DNA of 64,000 nt from Niebla homalea (lineage: Eukaryota > Ascomycota > Lecanoromycetes > Lecanorales > Ramalinaceae), in contig JAHGAU010000017.1 of assembly GCA_019925105.1 (NCBI GenBank), forward strand, positions 1 to 64,000. The letters are read 5' to 3'. Shown in pieces: positions 24,428-36,841 of this stretch. The position numbers and the translations under genes are program-made. Position 1 is the first letter of the stretch. The number at the start of each line of letters is the position of its first letter. The notes under the pieces were generated by a model, which worked only from the letters and a program-made list of their open reading frames with translations, was not told where the DNA came from and did no database searches.

Positions 24428-24997
24428 TCAGAATAACTTGGCTTTTCCCGCGGTGCAAGGGCAACAGTCCTCCCGCGTGCTATTCAATACCCTCCCATCC
24501 TCAGTCCCATTACCAATGGCGAAGATCCCTGTCCCAATAGACGGCTGCGCATTCACCGGTCCCTCACCCTGCTGCAATTGGAAATAGCAGTTCGGGACGG
24601 CGGTGGCCAGCTCGCCTGGTAGGTCATAGCTTGGAGCTTGGACGTGGACGGCTATACGCGCTGTGTTATTATGAAACGTTAGCTTGTGTCACGTCTTTGG
24701 GACGTGATTCTTGAGGCTTTGGGACAGGCAGAATCATGAATGAAGAGGAGGGATGAACGCACGCTTCTCTAGACCGCCACAGAAGAGAGTCAGATATGGA
24801 TCTGTAAAGTTCGTCTCGAATGCGACATGGATGATCTCGCCGGGGATGAAGTTATCTTGGCCCGTGGGGCCAGGATTGATGAAGTAATTTTGGGGTGATG
24901 TGTTCTTCGTCGGTGCGGGTCCTTGTGCCAGGGTAAAAGGGAGAAGGTTGATGAGCGAGAGGAGGGCGGTCTGGAAACGAGGATCGGTGAAGTGCAT
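24428..24997 (-). CDS. Small secreted protein candidate, two exons
   Basis: Exon 1 is 24,997-24,763 and exon 2 is 24,660-24,428. The 102-bp intron has a CTAAC branch site and CAG acceptor, and the joined frame closes exactly at 155 residues. The N-terminus has a Leu-rich hydrophobic segment ending LAQG, consistent with a signal peptide. The start at 24,997 was chosen because it places that segment near the N-terminus. The mature part has an FxTNFTDPYLTLFCGG stretch resembling small fungal extracellular proteins with NFT-type glycosylation sites, and two Cys close together near the C-terminus. I recognise no named family, and the gene could be a truncated remnant of a longer cell-surface protein. 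Confidence 0.5.
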
Positions 24998-27615
24998 GAT
25001 GTCGCCACTTGGGGGAAGGGTATTCAATGGAAGGAATTGGTCTTTCAATCTTGAACTTGTTTTTATATAAGGAACAGTGGACAAACAGAGTCATCAGCCA
25101 TCATTTATAGATTCCCTGTTGCAGCAAGGCAGACATCAAATCTTCAACATCTGCGTCAAGCTCGTACACGGGAGAGATCTTTCGCGTCAGGTAAAATTGA
25201 GTCCTTTTGCGCACCTGTTCTGGCCGAATGCGGGACGGGAACGTTGACCGGCGCGTCTCAGGAAGGCAACCACGCACTCCAATTTTGGGTTCCTCAAGAG
25301 CGGGATGACATATCAAGACATCGCATAGCCCTGAGATGACATATCAAGTCATTGCATAGCCCTGAGATGACGTATCAAGGCATTGCTATGCCTGGGATGG
25401 TATTCTATCGCTTACGTCGGATGCCTTGAGTGGGTCAGCCCCCACTTCAGTGAGCCGGACTCCACCTCCTCTCATGGTGATCTATTTCATAGAGCAGCTG
25501 CTAGGCCGGACATGCGACATCGCAATGAAGCAAACTACATTCTTACCAAAAGAAGACCTCAGCCCACAAGGTCAATTCCAACATCTACTTGAATCGAATG
25601 AAGCGGGGCTTTCCCAACCTTAAAATGTCTTACAAGTAGGATTTACACCTTCTCATCGTTGAAGCTTGTAATGATGTCAACGCGGCCTGTGGTAGGTACA
25701 GGCTGTCTAGTTGTGGCTCCATGTACCTTGGTGCGTTCAGTTGCCAGGCTTCAGGTTGTAATGATGTGGACAATGGTGGAAGAGGGGAACTAAGCTTGGA
25801 CAGATGCCAAAAGGTTTCCAAAGTCGGCGACAGCACCAAAATATGGCATCACCCCGATCTCGGTGGTTCAGGACGGAACGCAGTCAAATGCAGAACGTTT
25901 CTAGTGATCAGCACTGAAAAGTAGTATTGCTTCCACCCGATACATTCTCACATCCAATGGCCAAGCGACCCATATGTTACATCCTGGTATTTTCTTCAGA
26001 TAGGGATGCTCAATAAGGGTGCTACTTATGGTCAAATACCCTCACCGTCCCTAGGCCGCTTTCTAGCAGTAAAATGCAAGAGGTCAAGCATGACGTGTCC
26101 AGGTGCAATCAGACCACAGGCTCCCTTTACCATCCATTCGCACAGTTTCGACTCTCAAGCGACCCCAAAGTATCGAGTATACCCCAATGCATATCTCTGA
26201 TTGGTGCGGTCGCCCTCAAGTAGGCACAGGATTAAGTCTCCACAGTCTCGACCATATCTCGATATTTTTTCCCCTCTCTTTCAGTCATGAAAGTGTACAC
26301 ACAGGTACCTTGTCCATAGGGAACTCGTGTCCAGTATCGACACAGGTTTCGTCGTTGACACAGTAATGCACAACACTTGCCTTGGGATATCCACAGATCA
26401 GTGTCAAAATGAAGGCCTCCCCTTCCAGCCCGATTGAGATTTCCATAAACAACAAGCTTACAGGCCTTGGCCCTAGATCCTCTGGATCTCCATCATTTCT
26501 CGACACAGTCAAAATTACAGCTGAACCAAATGGCAACATCAAGGTTTCCTTGGGTCTTAATCGTGTAGATACCGCCTACCCAGAGGCTGGTGCGTAAGGA
26601 TGATGCCCTCGTTCTCCAGCTTCGATAGTATCGGAACGCTGTTTCATAAATTTCCAATTTTATCAGGGCCATTAGCGAACATCGGAGAGAGAGTTGAATG
26701 TCTGCAACCTGGTCTTAGATTTCACTACCATATGAAGATTCATTTGCAGCTGGCATGTGCCCAGCCTTGCACTGTTCGCTCATCGCCTACTGAAGAAATT
26801 TTGGTGTGCGTCCTTTATTTCTGAAAAGTATACCCAGCTCTGAGGTGTCGATTGAAATTTAAACAAAGTCATTGTGAAGATTCTTGAACTTGCATCAAGA
26901 TTCAGCATGGCCAATCGAACAAATACAAATCGGACGGTAGACGGTTTATGTTCCAGGCAGGTGGACACCGCGCGGAACTTCATTCGCGAGTAAGTGTGAG
27001 CCACTGAAATTGGGCAACGACCGTCAAAGAGGTCTGAGGAAGCAGACATGCGAAAACTTTGAGGCTTCGCCCTCGCCTTCGAATAGATTTGACACCATCT
27101 TGCCAAGAGCTAGGTGATCTGCTTCAAATTTTGATATTGCATCTGTTATTCTCGCAATTTGCCTTTCGTTACTCCATCCAGTCTAGATAAGGTCTGAGAC
27201 CCTTCAAGGCTGTAAAGGAAGAATGTTTCTATAACGTTGTCAAGAAACGGGGGTCAAAGATCAGGAAATGCTGATTAAATACGACCGGGTAGGATGCCGG
27301 ACCAAACAATTTCGAGGAGAGCTCTGGCCCGATGGCCCCTGACATTAGAGAAGACGCGCTCGCGTGATCTTTCTAATGTAGTGACAACGGCATGCACGAG
27401 CACTTCCACGAAGCGCAGCTTCCCTTCCGAGACAAAAGCACGTGCCTTTCTCAAGGAAAATGTCTGTCACTGATAACCATTCCTCGGATCGACCACTTCG
27501 ATTCCCTAGATCAGATGATGCGCTCACCCCACAAATTAGCGATACCTGGATACACAAATATGTCAATCCCCCCCAATATACGAGCAAGCCTCTTCATCCT
27601 CGCTTTGCCTTTGAG
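24998..27615. other. Long intergenic region, no convincing gene
   Basis: It contains a 32-bp tandem repeat (25,302-25,395) and several open frames of 60-110 codons with no recognisable domains. A minus-strand frame ending at 26,285 has a four-Cys tail (ICGYP...HYCVNDETCVD...PVC) that could be the last exon of a small secreted protein, but I could not find the rest. Confidence 0.4.
25302..25395. repeat. Three tandem copies of a 32-bp unit
   Basis: Near-identical units of the form GATGACATATCAAG-CATNGCATAGCCCTGA repeat three times. The last copy is slightly shortened and diverged (GCTATGCCTGGG). There are only a few substitutions between units. No function is evident. Confidence 0.8.
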
Positions 27616-28305
27616 ATGTACTTGCACCAGCCCTACCGTGTCCTAAGCCTTTTATGCCTCACTACCGTCCCTGCCTCGCTCTCCGCCCCGACCCCGAACG
27701 CCATGGAGCCCAGATTCACAGTGGAATGCCGCACGTCCTTCCCTGTCGAAGGACACCCAGACTGGTATCACATTGCTCCATTTCCATCGCATTGCCGCGC
27801 CCTCGCCAATCAACTCGCTCTCTTTCCCGAGGCCGACACGCCCGCCCCCTTCGACGAGCGCTACCCTGACCCCAGAGCAGCCGGTCGAAGCATCATCCCC
27901 AACCCTTACCTCGTCAGTTATATGACCTGCGGCGCCGATTATTACACTCCCAACTTCCCTGCACCTTGGACACCGAACCCGAATCTTGCAAAGTTTGCGG
28001 ATTTTGCGGCCATGGCGGCGCTGGCGAGTAGAACGTGTTTTGAGGTGCTGCCGGGGGAGCAGAGTAAAGGAAATGTGGGTGCCTTTGGCAAGTTCGAAGG
28101 CCTTGATGGGAGTGGTTGGACACTTGCTCTTTCGGGGCATGTGGTGCAGCCGAGGTCGAGAGCGGGAAACTCGACGGTGGTGTTGGATGGGAGTATGGAC
28201 GAAGCGGATGTCGGGGTTTTGCAGACGAACCTCAATGGGAGTGCGAATGGGATTGATGGGAGAAAGAGCAAGCCGGGTGCAATGGGAAGTGTAGATGTGG
28301 TCTAA
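27616..28305 (+). CDS. Hypothetical secreted protein
   Basis: A single exon encodes 229 residues from the ATG at 27,616. This start is preferred over 27,442 because it puts a hydrophobic Leu-rich segment (VLSLLCLTTVPASLSAP) at the N-terminus as a signal peptide. The mature region has few Cys (VECRTSFPV, HCRAL, MTCGAD, RTCFEVLPG), so two disulfides are possible. It ends in a Gly/Ser/Asn-rich tail. The spaced Cys and C-terminal SGWTLALSGHVV stretch are compatible with a small extracellular or surface protein. I do not recognise the family. Coding character is good (GC-rich third positions compared with flanks). Confidence 0.55.
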   Translation: MYLHQPYRVLSLLCLTTVPASLSAPTPNAMEPRFTVECRTSFPVEGHPDWYHIAPFPSHCRALANQLALFPEADTPAPFDERYPDPRAAGRSIIPNPYLVSYMTCGADYYTPNFPAPWTPNPNLAKFADFAAMAALASRTCFEVLPGEQSKGNVGAFGKFEGLDGSGWTLALSGHVVQPRSRAGNSTVVLDGSMDEADVGVLQTNLNGSANGIDGRKSKPGAMGSVDVV

Positions 28306-29001
28306 ACATCGAGTTGGGGGTTCCCCCTCATCATCATGCCAATTTGTGCAGCTTCAACCAGCAAACCAGTCTCATGTTGGCTGCACGGTTAGGTTCAGTA
28401 TATAGAGATTGGTGGCTGTACATGTGATAAGACATGCTGGCTTGTCAAGTCGCAAACGTATACAAGTTCATATGAAGACACACCAGGAAGCATGGATCCA
28501 GAGGTTCTAAGTCTGACAAGCGCTTTTCTCAACCTTTTAAGGAGCGCGACATCTTCAAGATCGTGGCGTCAGCTCTGTCGCAGAGCATTCGAGACCACAA
28601 ACACCGTGATGGCTATTGTGAGATTCAACGATATTGAAGCAGAAGAGTGACTTCGCGGAGCTTTGACGCAGTGCCCCCTAATTTGCAATTGCTGCAGTAT
28701 CGACCAATATCGTGACAACAAGGTGTTATAGGTATGGAACGTGATATTGCGTATAGCAGGGAGGGACAACATAGCCACGGAGAAAATTGCATAGGATGTG
28801 TACAGTAGGCCATAGCTTTAGGCTTGTGCCAGACGTGGGTGAGTTTGAGTACGGACTTGCAAATTTGAAAGACTGGATGGATATTGATATGCTGTCAGTT
28901 TCAAGCTCTGGCGAATGATCCGGATAAATGGTTTGAGAATTGTGGATAAGAGCGATGACTTAGAGTGCGTCGGGAGGGATTATTCAAGGCTTTCCGCAAA
29001 C
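28306..29001. other. Intergenic, no gene seen
   Basis: Short overlapping frames only. No domain, splice-supported exon or repeat is recognisable. Confidence 0.5.
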
Positions 29002-29670
29002 CTACACCTTGCCTGCCCTCTTCAGCTTCTCCAGAAAAGATTCTGGAGGCGTGCCATCCATCATTAGCTCCATCTCCGGATCCGCCTTTGCTCTCGTCTT
29101 CTAGAAACCTTCCCTCTGCACCACCCTCTGCAGATATCTCAAGATCCCTTGATATGTTGTCAAATGCAAGGGGTAAAACGCGCGCATCGTCGTCAGAGAA
29201 AAGACAGTCTTACAATCCCAGCGGCGAATTCGTTTCCTGCCAGCCAAGTGTTCTGTGCGAGACGGGCATCCATGGCCTCCCCAACCTCTCACTCAGTCGG
29301 GTAAGAGAGCGAGGAGGAGGATCGCCACGGGCCAGCTGCAACAACAGTAAGACGTGCGGCTGGAGATTGCTGTTGGCGAAATGAAACCAGTAGAGGTAGT
29401 CGGCATAGTTCTTGTGCGACGGCAAGAGCGCGAGTCTGCCGCTACAATGTTTATAGATGATGTACGCGGCACAAGCTCCAGACTCGGCGAGTGTGAGGTC
29501 TCCATCTTGAATGACAGGAGCCTGCCTGAGGGGTTTGAGGTTGTAGATGGATTGGGGCGAGAAGACAGGGTCGCGTTGGTGGATTGTCAGTGTGTATAAA
29601 ATCTGTAGTTCTTCGCAGAGCCACGGCGCTCTGATTGCGAGAATTGAAGATGATGGATCGTCAAAGACAT
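29002..29670 (-). pseudogene. Glutathione S-transferase-like gene, frameshifted
   Basis: Reading the minus strand from 29,670 (MSLTIHHLQFSQSER) gives a fungal GST of the Ure2p/Gtt type, but in alternating frames. The thioredoxin-like half continues after a shift near 29,635 as CEELQILYTLTIHQRDPVFSP, with a substrate loop (RQAPVIQDGDLTLAESGA) and YIIYKHCSGRLALLPSHKNYADYLYWFHFANSNLQP. The all-alpha half (NTWLAGNEF, then RYLQRVVQREG) appears after more shifts around 29,250-29,320. The natural C-terminus FLEKLKRAGKV ends at 29,002. No splice sites reconcile the frames, so it is decayed. An intact version would be cytosolic and act in detoxification or secondary metabolism. Confidence 0.75.
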
Positions 29671-31499
29671 TCTGTCTGGATTTATACTTGACGGACGATA
29701 CAACGATGCGTGTAATAGACTGCGAGTAAGCTGGCGGGCAGTTGGCAGAGGCTGAATGATAAATGAGCTTTTCATCGGACGAATGACGTCACGGGAATCA
29801 TAACGAGCAGTACTCACTCGATCCCTCTCACCAACCTCGCCTCTTCTCGCTGCTTTCAGCTTGTACTAACGTGATGTTGTGCCCTTCCTACAGACTTTTG
29901 GGACATCTTTTGGATTCGATGCCTTGGACCATGGATGTAACAGCCACTTGGAAGAAAGGACAACCGACGACGACCCCCCCCTACATATCTTGTAGGTTGT
30001 CCTAGGAAGATCGAGATGGGTCACACCTTCATACTACCAAGCCTCGACTTTTCGAGCGGGAAACCCATGGAAGTAAAGCGGACCCTGTTGAAGCATGATC
30101 GGTGAGGCGGTGCGACTGCAGGCAGGCACGCATGGCTACCACGGTCATGTCGTGCTTTTCCAATTGGCGATTCGGACTCCTATAGGCCCCTCGCATTGCC
30201 TTTGCTGAACAGGTGCATGCTCTTCGAAGAGATACAATGAATTCGGTCACTCAAGCGACAGTCGTAGATAAAGGTATCGCCCGGGCTCAGACATTGTCCA
30301 CGTTCGGAGGAGCAAATTGAAACATAATAACAAGGGCGAATGCACAAGGTAGCGCGACATGCGCCAGCAGGAACGTTGTGCGTCAACGCATGACGATCAC
30401 CAAATCGTGGACATTTGACGTGGTAGGTTCGATGCTGGAGCATGCCACCATGTGTTGGTTGAGATCGGTCCAATGAAAGCGTTGAATTACGGTCCCGTGC
30501 CTGACGCCTATTCCTTGTACCGTTGCAAAGTCTAAATTAGGCCTCGTCCCTGTACGTCATTTGCCATTGCGGAGAAAAAACGCTGATCTGGGGCTCAGAC
30601 TCTCAGAGATCCACAGCTAGATCAGGCACACGAAAGGGGATTTCAAGATATGCCCGGCTCCACGATCTAATTACGAAAGACGCACCCACGCTGGTGTAAA
30701 TATGTAGTCTAACATGCCCTGCGATCGATCTCATAAGCTCCAGGCCTAACATGAAAGCCGAAGAATACGACCTCCCTGACCGGCTTGCAAAGATAGTGAA
30801 GATCACAGCTGGGATGCTCGAGATCGACGTGCAGATGCCTATCGTCATCTCTCGAGCATGTTTGGTACAAGGCTTTTTGCCTGACAACCTGCCATACCCA
30901 GCCAAGGTTAGCCAGGTTGTGGCTTGAAGCCGCCGAGGTTCCAATTGGGTGGGCTCATCAATTAGGCTTCGAACTTCGCCTAGAGGGGCTAAATACAGGA
31001 ACATCGCGCGAGACAACTGTGTGAGGTCCCAGAAAGATCGGCAACCTCGCCTAGAATTTGAAGCATAGCTCACAGGTTCATAACATCCTGACTGCCCCAA
31101 TCCTTAACGGCTTCGGCCCAAGAATGCGAAAACCTGTCCAGTGTCGCTCATTAAGAACTCGGTGCGGATCCACGCCTATCAATTGAGCGGACGGTCACGA
31201 CCAACAAGAATACTGCCACCATTGGTTTATCAAGGAAAAGCCTGGAATACGTGAAGGAGAAGACGCCTGGTCCAAGATAGGCAGTATTAATTGACTTCGT
31301 CCGAGTGAAACTACTATCCTCTCGGATTCTCTCGGGTCCTTGTTGTTGCCTCAAGGAGAAAAGAGTTGCATACAGCAGTCGCAGAGGCCATATCTGTCTG
31401 ACCAGAGTAGGAATGATCCTTCGCAATTCAGCAAACCACTAGCAGTACCTCATTCGCCCCACGATCTCCATCCAAATCCCCACCCAAATCTCCGCGATT
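29671..31499. other. Intergenic, no convincing gene
   Basis: The longest frame (minus, 31,100-30,603, 165 codons) has erratic composition and no motif, so I treat it as chance. The last few hundred bases are the promoter of the Pth11-like gene. Confidence 0.45.
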
Positions 31500-33070
31500 A
31501 TGTCTCCCTACCCTCCCTCCGCCCTGATCAATCAGCCTCCTCAAACCCATGATGACTATCTCATTGTGCGCGGCGCCCTCCTTATGGGTGGTATGCTCTC
31601 CAGGATGGACCCTGCCAAGGGCTTGCATATCGCCCCAAGACCGCCTCCGGATCAATACGTCAAAGAGTCCCACCAGAATGCGTACATCATTACTAGCGTA
31701 GTAGCCACCTCATTGATGATTCTCGCAACGGGGGCAAGGATAGCAATTCGGGCAAGAAGCCAAAAGCTGAAATTTGGGTGGGACGATCGTCTGATTGTCC
31801 TTGGATGTGTATGTTCTGTTCATACCTGTTCCCCTAGAGAGACGGCTTCAAACTATACGGCCGAGAGGTTTTGTGGCACCATTGCTGACACCCTTCATTT
31901 TCAACAGTTCTTTGGCGTCAGCGTGCAGGTGATGAACATACCTGGCACATTGTTAGCAGGAGCCGGACATCACATCTATGACCTGACATACTGGAACCTC
32001 AAGCTCTACTATCTGGTAGGCCATCAGACAATTTCCCTTCGGCTGCCTGCGTGTACGACGAGATTCGGAAAGGTTTCTTGCTGACAACACGATTGGGTGG
32101 TCGCAGATCGGTGCGCCCCAAGTCGTCTGCTTCTACTGGACCATCACGGTCACAAAGATGTCCATCGTATGCTTCTATATGCGACTCAACGGTTTCGCCT
32201 CCCGCAAGTGGAACCTTTTCCATTGGTCATTGCTCGCCTTCCTCGCCTGCTACCTCATCAGCGCTACCCTTTCCTTGGCCGTCGTCTGCACTCCTCATCC
32301 AGCCGCATTCTGGAACCCTGTAGTCGCGGGGAAATTGCAGGAAAAGCCACACTGCCTGGATATTTCGAAGGTATTGGCCGGGTACAATGTCGTTGAGATC
32401 CTGGTGGACGTGACGCTGATGATAGTACCGGTGGTGATGCTATGGAAGGTGAAGATGAAATGGACATCCAAGCTGAGGGTTTGGCTGGCTGGGATGTTGG
32501 GCCTGGTAAACATCGTCCTTGCGATTGGAAGGACGGCGGCGCAGTTCATGAACGAGGGGGACGGTTCGGACCCCGATTTCACTTGTATGTTTGGCTCCCC
32601 CTCACGCAATCCTCTTCTCACCCGCTCGGACTCTTTGATGAACGCGGGACTGACTCCTCGAAAAAGATACGTACTGGAAATTGCACGGCTGGAGCCAGTC
32701 CGAACAGGTGATTGGGGTGGTTACGGCGTCTCTACCGGTGTTGAGCATCGTCGCCACGCGACTGATCAGGAAGATGGTGCCACGATCGGCACGCCACGGT
32801 CGTTACGTGTTCGATGAAAACTTCAAGATCAAGCGTGCTCCCGCAAGGCATCCTGACGACATGACAATTAGTTACACCAACACCACAGCATCAACTTCCA
32901 CTGGGGTGCCACAGGCGTCTGGCGCGATTGCTCATGATCAAGAAGGCGGACAGAAGAGCGTGGAGTCCCAAGTCAGAGAGCTGCATGTCGTCGAGGAGGG
33001 CAACAGCGCGGGAAGTTCGCATGCCTGGAATGAAAAGTCGGACAATACTGTCAATGGGAACGCTGTATGA
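31500..33070 (+). CDS. Pth11-like integral membrane protein (fungal rhodopsin domain)
   Basis: Four exons (31,500-31,808; 31,908-32,015; 32,107-32,584; 32,667-33,070) join in phase to 432 residues. Introns have GTATGT-type donors and AG acceptors. The protein has seven predicted hydrophobic helices. The motif FGWDDRLIVLGC after TM1-TM2 and the segment GAGHHIYDLTYWNLKLYYL are typical of the fungal rhodopsin-domain (Pth11-related) family. The C-terminal tail is hydrophilic, Ser/Thr-rich and cytosolic. Related proteins act as plasma-membrane receptors or sensors; the ligand here is unknown. No Cys-rich CFEM domain is present. The N-terminal 50 residues are poorly conserved in the family, so an internal Met (about residue 30) could be the true start. 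Confidence 0.85.
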
Positions 33071-33945
33071 ATGCCCTGAAGATCGAGGATGTTATGTGTG
33101 CAAGGAAACGCATATCGATTGTGTACATATGGGAGGGAGTTTGGAAGCTCTATATACTCCTGGTGGTGGTACGATCGTTTTGTATATACCGGTGGAATTT
33201 GTTCAGAGGATTCGAGATTCACCACAATATCCTCGTACTATTTCGACACTCAAAGCTCTCCCGGATATCTAGGGTTTGAGATCTGCTGATATCTCTCGCC
33301 CAATCGAACATACGCAAGTAGAATCGTATCTATAATGAATCTGTGCCACCTTAACTTTAAAGCTTGCATCCTTGCCTAAATTAAGATTCAGGTACGGGAA
33401 GATGTTGCGACAACTATACCTTCGCACCGACCGAGCGTGTGTCTGAGCTCTGCAGGACAGGACTCTGGCTTTGTGACACACCGCTCTCCGCTCTCCTGTC
33501 GGATAATTAAATGCGATCAAAGCTCAGCGCATGGATCTAGGCCCCCATTCATCTGCCTCTTTATACTGCAATCACTTACGAATGAGCCTATTTCCAAAAA
33601 GCGGCCTGGGGATCTCGAGGGTCGGCCACTCTTGAGCCATTCCATGTCGGGAGAGGACTTCCTGGGATTTGATTGACACTTTCGCTAACCCTGCTCTGAC
33701 TTTTTCTGGTTTAGCCTTCTCAGTCATGCTGGAAAGGTAGAGTAACTAAGTGGTGTAGGGCGTACAGGAGGGAACATTGTTTATACATTGGAGTCAGATG
33801 CGGAGGCTCTAAGTTGCATGAACAGAATGGACGATGCAAGTTAACAATCATACGACTGACACTATTAGTATGATTCAATGAACTTAGCCTTTTCGGAAGC
33901 GCAATTGAAAGGGGCTGGGCCTAGGACCGTTTGGATGACCACGCT
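33071..33945. other. Intergenic between converging genes
   Basis: 3' flanks of the Pth11-like gene and the SDR gene. No gene, repeat or structured element is recognised. Confidence 0.5.
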
Positions 33946-34758
33946 TCACCACGGGTATACACCATCTTTGTGCACAAGCTGGTTCCTCTCTTCGTCCCGT
34001 TTGCCCTGAACAATGCTCAGCAGCGTCTCCCCAGACACCACCGGATCTCCAGCTTTTCCCCAGCCGGTCTTAGCATCTTCGCCCCAATATCTCAGATTTG
34101 ACACCACAAACCCAGGGGACATCGCGAATGTCTTTATGGACTGGTAGCTCATGGCTTCATGCATCGCAAGCCTGTTAAGTGCCGCCTTGGTGACCCCGTA
34201 GGTCTCTCCATTGGGGATCGGATCCGAATACATTTGCGAAGTTGAATCAGTAGATCTAGTGATCGATCCGGCGCCACTGCTGACATAGATGGAATATGGG
34301 TTTTGCGATCTGAGTAGCAGAGGTCTGAAAGCATCGGACACGAGGGCAGGGCCAATGACGTTAGTCTGCATACCAGACCAGAGACGTTTCTGGAGATCCT
34401 GTTCCATGCAGCAGGCGATGGCAGCATTGTTGATGAGGACGTCCAGGCGACCAAAGTCTTTCTCGACGGCTGCTGCAGCTTCCTGAATAGAGTCGAGGTC
34501 TGTGACATCGAGGTGCAACGCCGTCAATCGCCCTTTTGCACCGACCGCGGATTCGATCTCGGACGTTGCGTCTTTAGCTTTGTCAAGGGATCGGCCGGTC
34601 AAGATGACGTGGAAGGCTTCTGGTGCGCTTGTCATGACTTTCGCAGCGGCATAGCCCACCCCCTGAATTAGCACCTGGATCCATCCCATCAGTAAAGCTT
34701 CAACGACTCTTGGTTAGAACGAAGGCTTACCAGTAATAAGGACGATAGTCGAAGACAT
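33946..34758 (-). pseudogene. Short-chain dehydrogenase/reductase with a one-base frameshift
   Basis: Exon 1 (34,758-34,731, MSSTIVLITG) and exon 2 (34,674-33,946) are separated by a 56-bp intron. Their summed length is 757 nt, one more than a multiple of three. The extra base lies in a run of five G (coding strand) at about 34,655-34,659, inside the cofactor loop. With four G the loop would read TGANSGVGYAAAK (TGxxxGxG). The rest is a normal SDR: LDVTD, NNAA, catalytic Ser region (YVSSGAGS), and YGVTKAALN (YxxxK). An intact protein would be an NAD(P)-dependent oxidoreductase of 251 residues. The single indel could be a sequencing error in a homopolymer, in which case the gene is functional. 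Confidence 0.75.
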
Positions 34759-35578
34759 ACCAGGAGTCGGTAAGATCGAGTACTTGGGTCAGAAGTTGTT
34801 CATGCGAAAAACACAAGCATTGTCAGGGCGAAGGCAAGCATTTATCTTGAAGACTGCCGACATTACTCTTCAAAAGTGAAGACATTAAGAACAATACTTC
34901 CGACGTCGAAATGCAACATCCGTGAGACCTCTATGAGGGGGCAGGGTGTTAATGGACATATCAGTAACGGCTCCGCGGTAGCTCCATGGTCGTACTGCAG
35001 ATAGAGATTGCCATATCTTTTAATGTGAGGAAAGTGCATCAGCAGACGAATAGGAATAGGGGCTGCAAGCACTAGGCTTGTTCGAGAGAAACGCACCGAA
35101 CAATTGACGTCATAGCATTGCTTTTTCTCCGTCGATTTTGCACTCTAACGCCGACCAGTCATTCCCGATCTTCCTATTGTGAAGGTGAAATATAACTCTT
35201 GTCGCGATGTCTGAATATTCAGACTTGCTGAGCTCGCCTGACGATATTATCGCTGACGCATGCTTTCAACCTACCTTCATGTGAAATCGTTGTCGGCCTT
35301 GTCGGACCCTTGGGTTGTATCGAAAGCCGATCACGCGTGGCCTTTGCCCCGCAATCGGCGAATATATCCGGAAGGGTCGGCTCGAGACGATCTGGTCTGA
35401 ATCAGTGAGCGGCTGCCAGCCTATGAAACTTGCAGGCGATCGCGCATTCTCGTCCCTGCACGGATGACATCAGTAAAGGGTCATGTGTAGGCATCGCATA
35501 AAGTGCTACGCTTGCGCCTTTCACCTTCTCCAACATCAAGACCTTCCGCAATAACCGAGAAACCGATATTGAGGCACC
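34759..35578. other. Promoter region between divergent SDR and methyltransferase genes
   Basis: 820 bp between two divergent genes. Small frames have no motif. No clear regulator palindrome was noticed. Confidence 0.45.
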
Positions 35579-36841
35579 ATGGCTCCCTCGAAAGAGACCA
35601 ATGTGAAAGATGGTTATCTCTTTGGTCGGGATGATAAAGCCTCAAGCAGGTGGGTCGCCCGTGGCCACGTTTTGAATGTAGGATGCGAACTTCTGAAATC
35701 GTGCACCTGGCAGGCTCAACTATCAGCACTTCTGGTTAACCAACCTGACTAAACATCTTCTGCATCCTGAGATTAAGGTCGACAAGAGTGACATGTGTAT
35801 CGCAGACCTTGGTACGGGCACCGGGTGAGGCTATTCCCTTACTGCGCTTGACGAATGCGCTCATCGATGATGCAGTGTATGGCTCGTCGATGTTGCGCAA
35901 CACTTGCCTGCTGAGACAACCCTATATGGTTTCGATATTTCCAGCGCGCAATTCCCGCGCTCGGAATGGCTGCCCTCAAACGTGAAGCTTATCGCACAGG
36001 ACGCGTGGGCTGAATGGCCGCTTGAATGGCATGGGAAGTTTGACATTGTCAACATGAGATTCATGATCACCTTGCTCGGCAGTGAAGAGAAATTCGAGAA
36101 TCTAATCAGGAATATCAGACTGCTTTTGAGTAAGTCTAGTTGTGCGAAGAGTATTCCTTGCGCGTCTGGATCTAAATCTTCATGCTCAGCCTCCCCTTCA
36201 AGCTGTACCGAATGGGTGATCCAAGTGCACCATCTTTGAAGTCGCGATATTATCCAGTGCCCCCTGATTGGAATACACCCTCCATCATGCAATCAACTCT
36301 CCATCATCGAAAGCAATACTAGCTAACACTGCGCTATCTCATGATAGAACCATCGGGATACTTGCAATGGATAGACTTTGATTACCAATCCGTCAAGGCT
36401 GTGCCCCCGCGCTCAAGCCACGACGGGGACTTTCAGTCGGACAGCATCTCGTGCAGTGCTGCAGCTCAAGTAGCGCAGCTGATGCGCAGACCTCAGGCAG
36501 GCACGGATTACTCGTAATTTCTCTGTTTGATCCTCATTTTCGCGCCGGGTGCTAAGACTCACAGATACCTCCCTGTCGCGGCTCAGAGCATCGCGCAAAA
36601 GCACGACCTCTATATGCTCAACTGGGATGAGATTCCCATTGGACCGGCGCACCAGAGCTTCTGGCAGCAGAGCAATCTTCTCGCGTTGGAAGAGATGGCG
36701 GTAAGGCGTGAGCAGCAAAGCTCAGCCGACGGGAGTGACAACCTAAGGAAGATGACTGATGGATTGCGTCAGGAACACGAGCAAGGATGGAGTATCAACG
36801 CGACCTTCTTTCGCTGGGTGTTGCATGTTGAGAGCATGTGA
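35579..36841 (+). CDS. LaeA-like SAM-dependent methyltransferase
   Basis: Five exons (35,579-35,649; 35,714-35,824; 35,876-36,129; 36,348-36,513; 36,565-36,841) join exactly in frame to 292 residues. Several introns contain a CTAAC/CTAAG branch site. Motif I for SAM binding is IADLGTGTGVWLVDVA, followed by YGFDISSAQFP (motif II acidic residue) and the post-I/III region KFDIVNMRFM. Near residue 150, LLLKPSGYLQWIDFDY is typical of LaeA-related fungal methyltransferases. Members act as global regulators or as small-molecule tailoring enzymes; this short version, lying near other oxidoreductases, could be a tailoring enzyme (inference). The 218-bp third intron is longer than the others. Confidence 0.82.

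Noticed and set aside
26285..26542. Possible small Cys-containing secreted protein on the minus strand
   Set aside because: Four Cys near the C-terminus look suggestive, but no signal peptide or upstream exon could be found.
30603..31100. Minus-strand open frame of 165 codons
   Set aside because: Erratic composition, no domain, no splice partner; likely chance.
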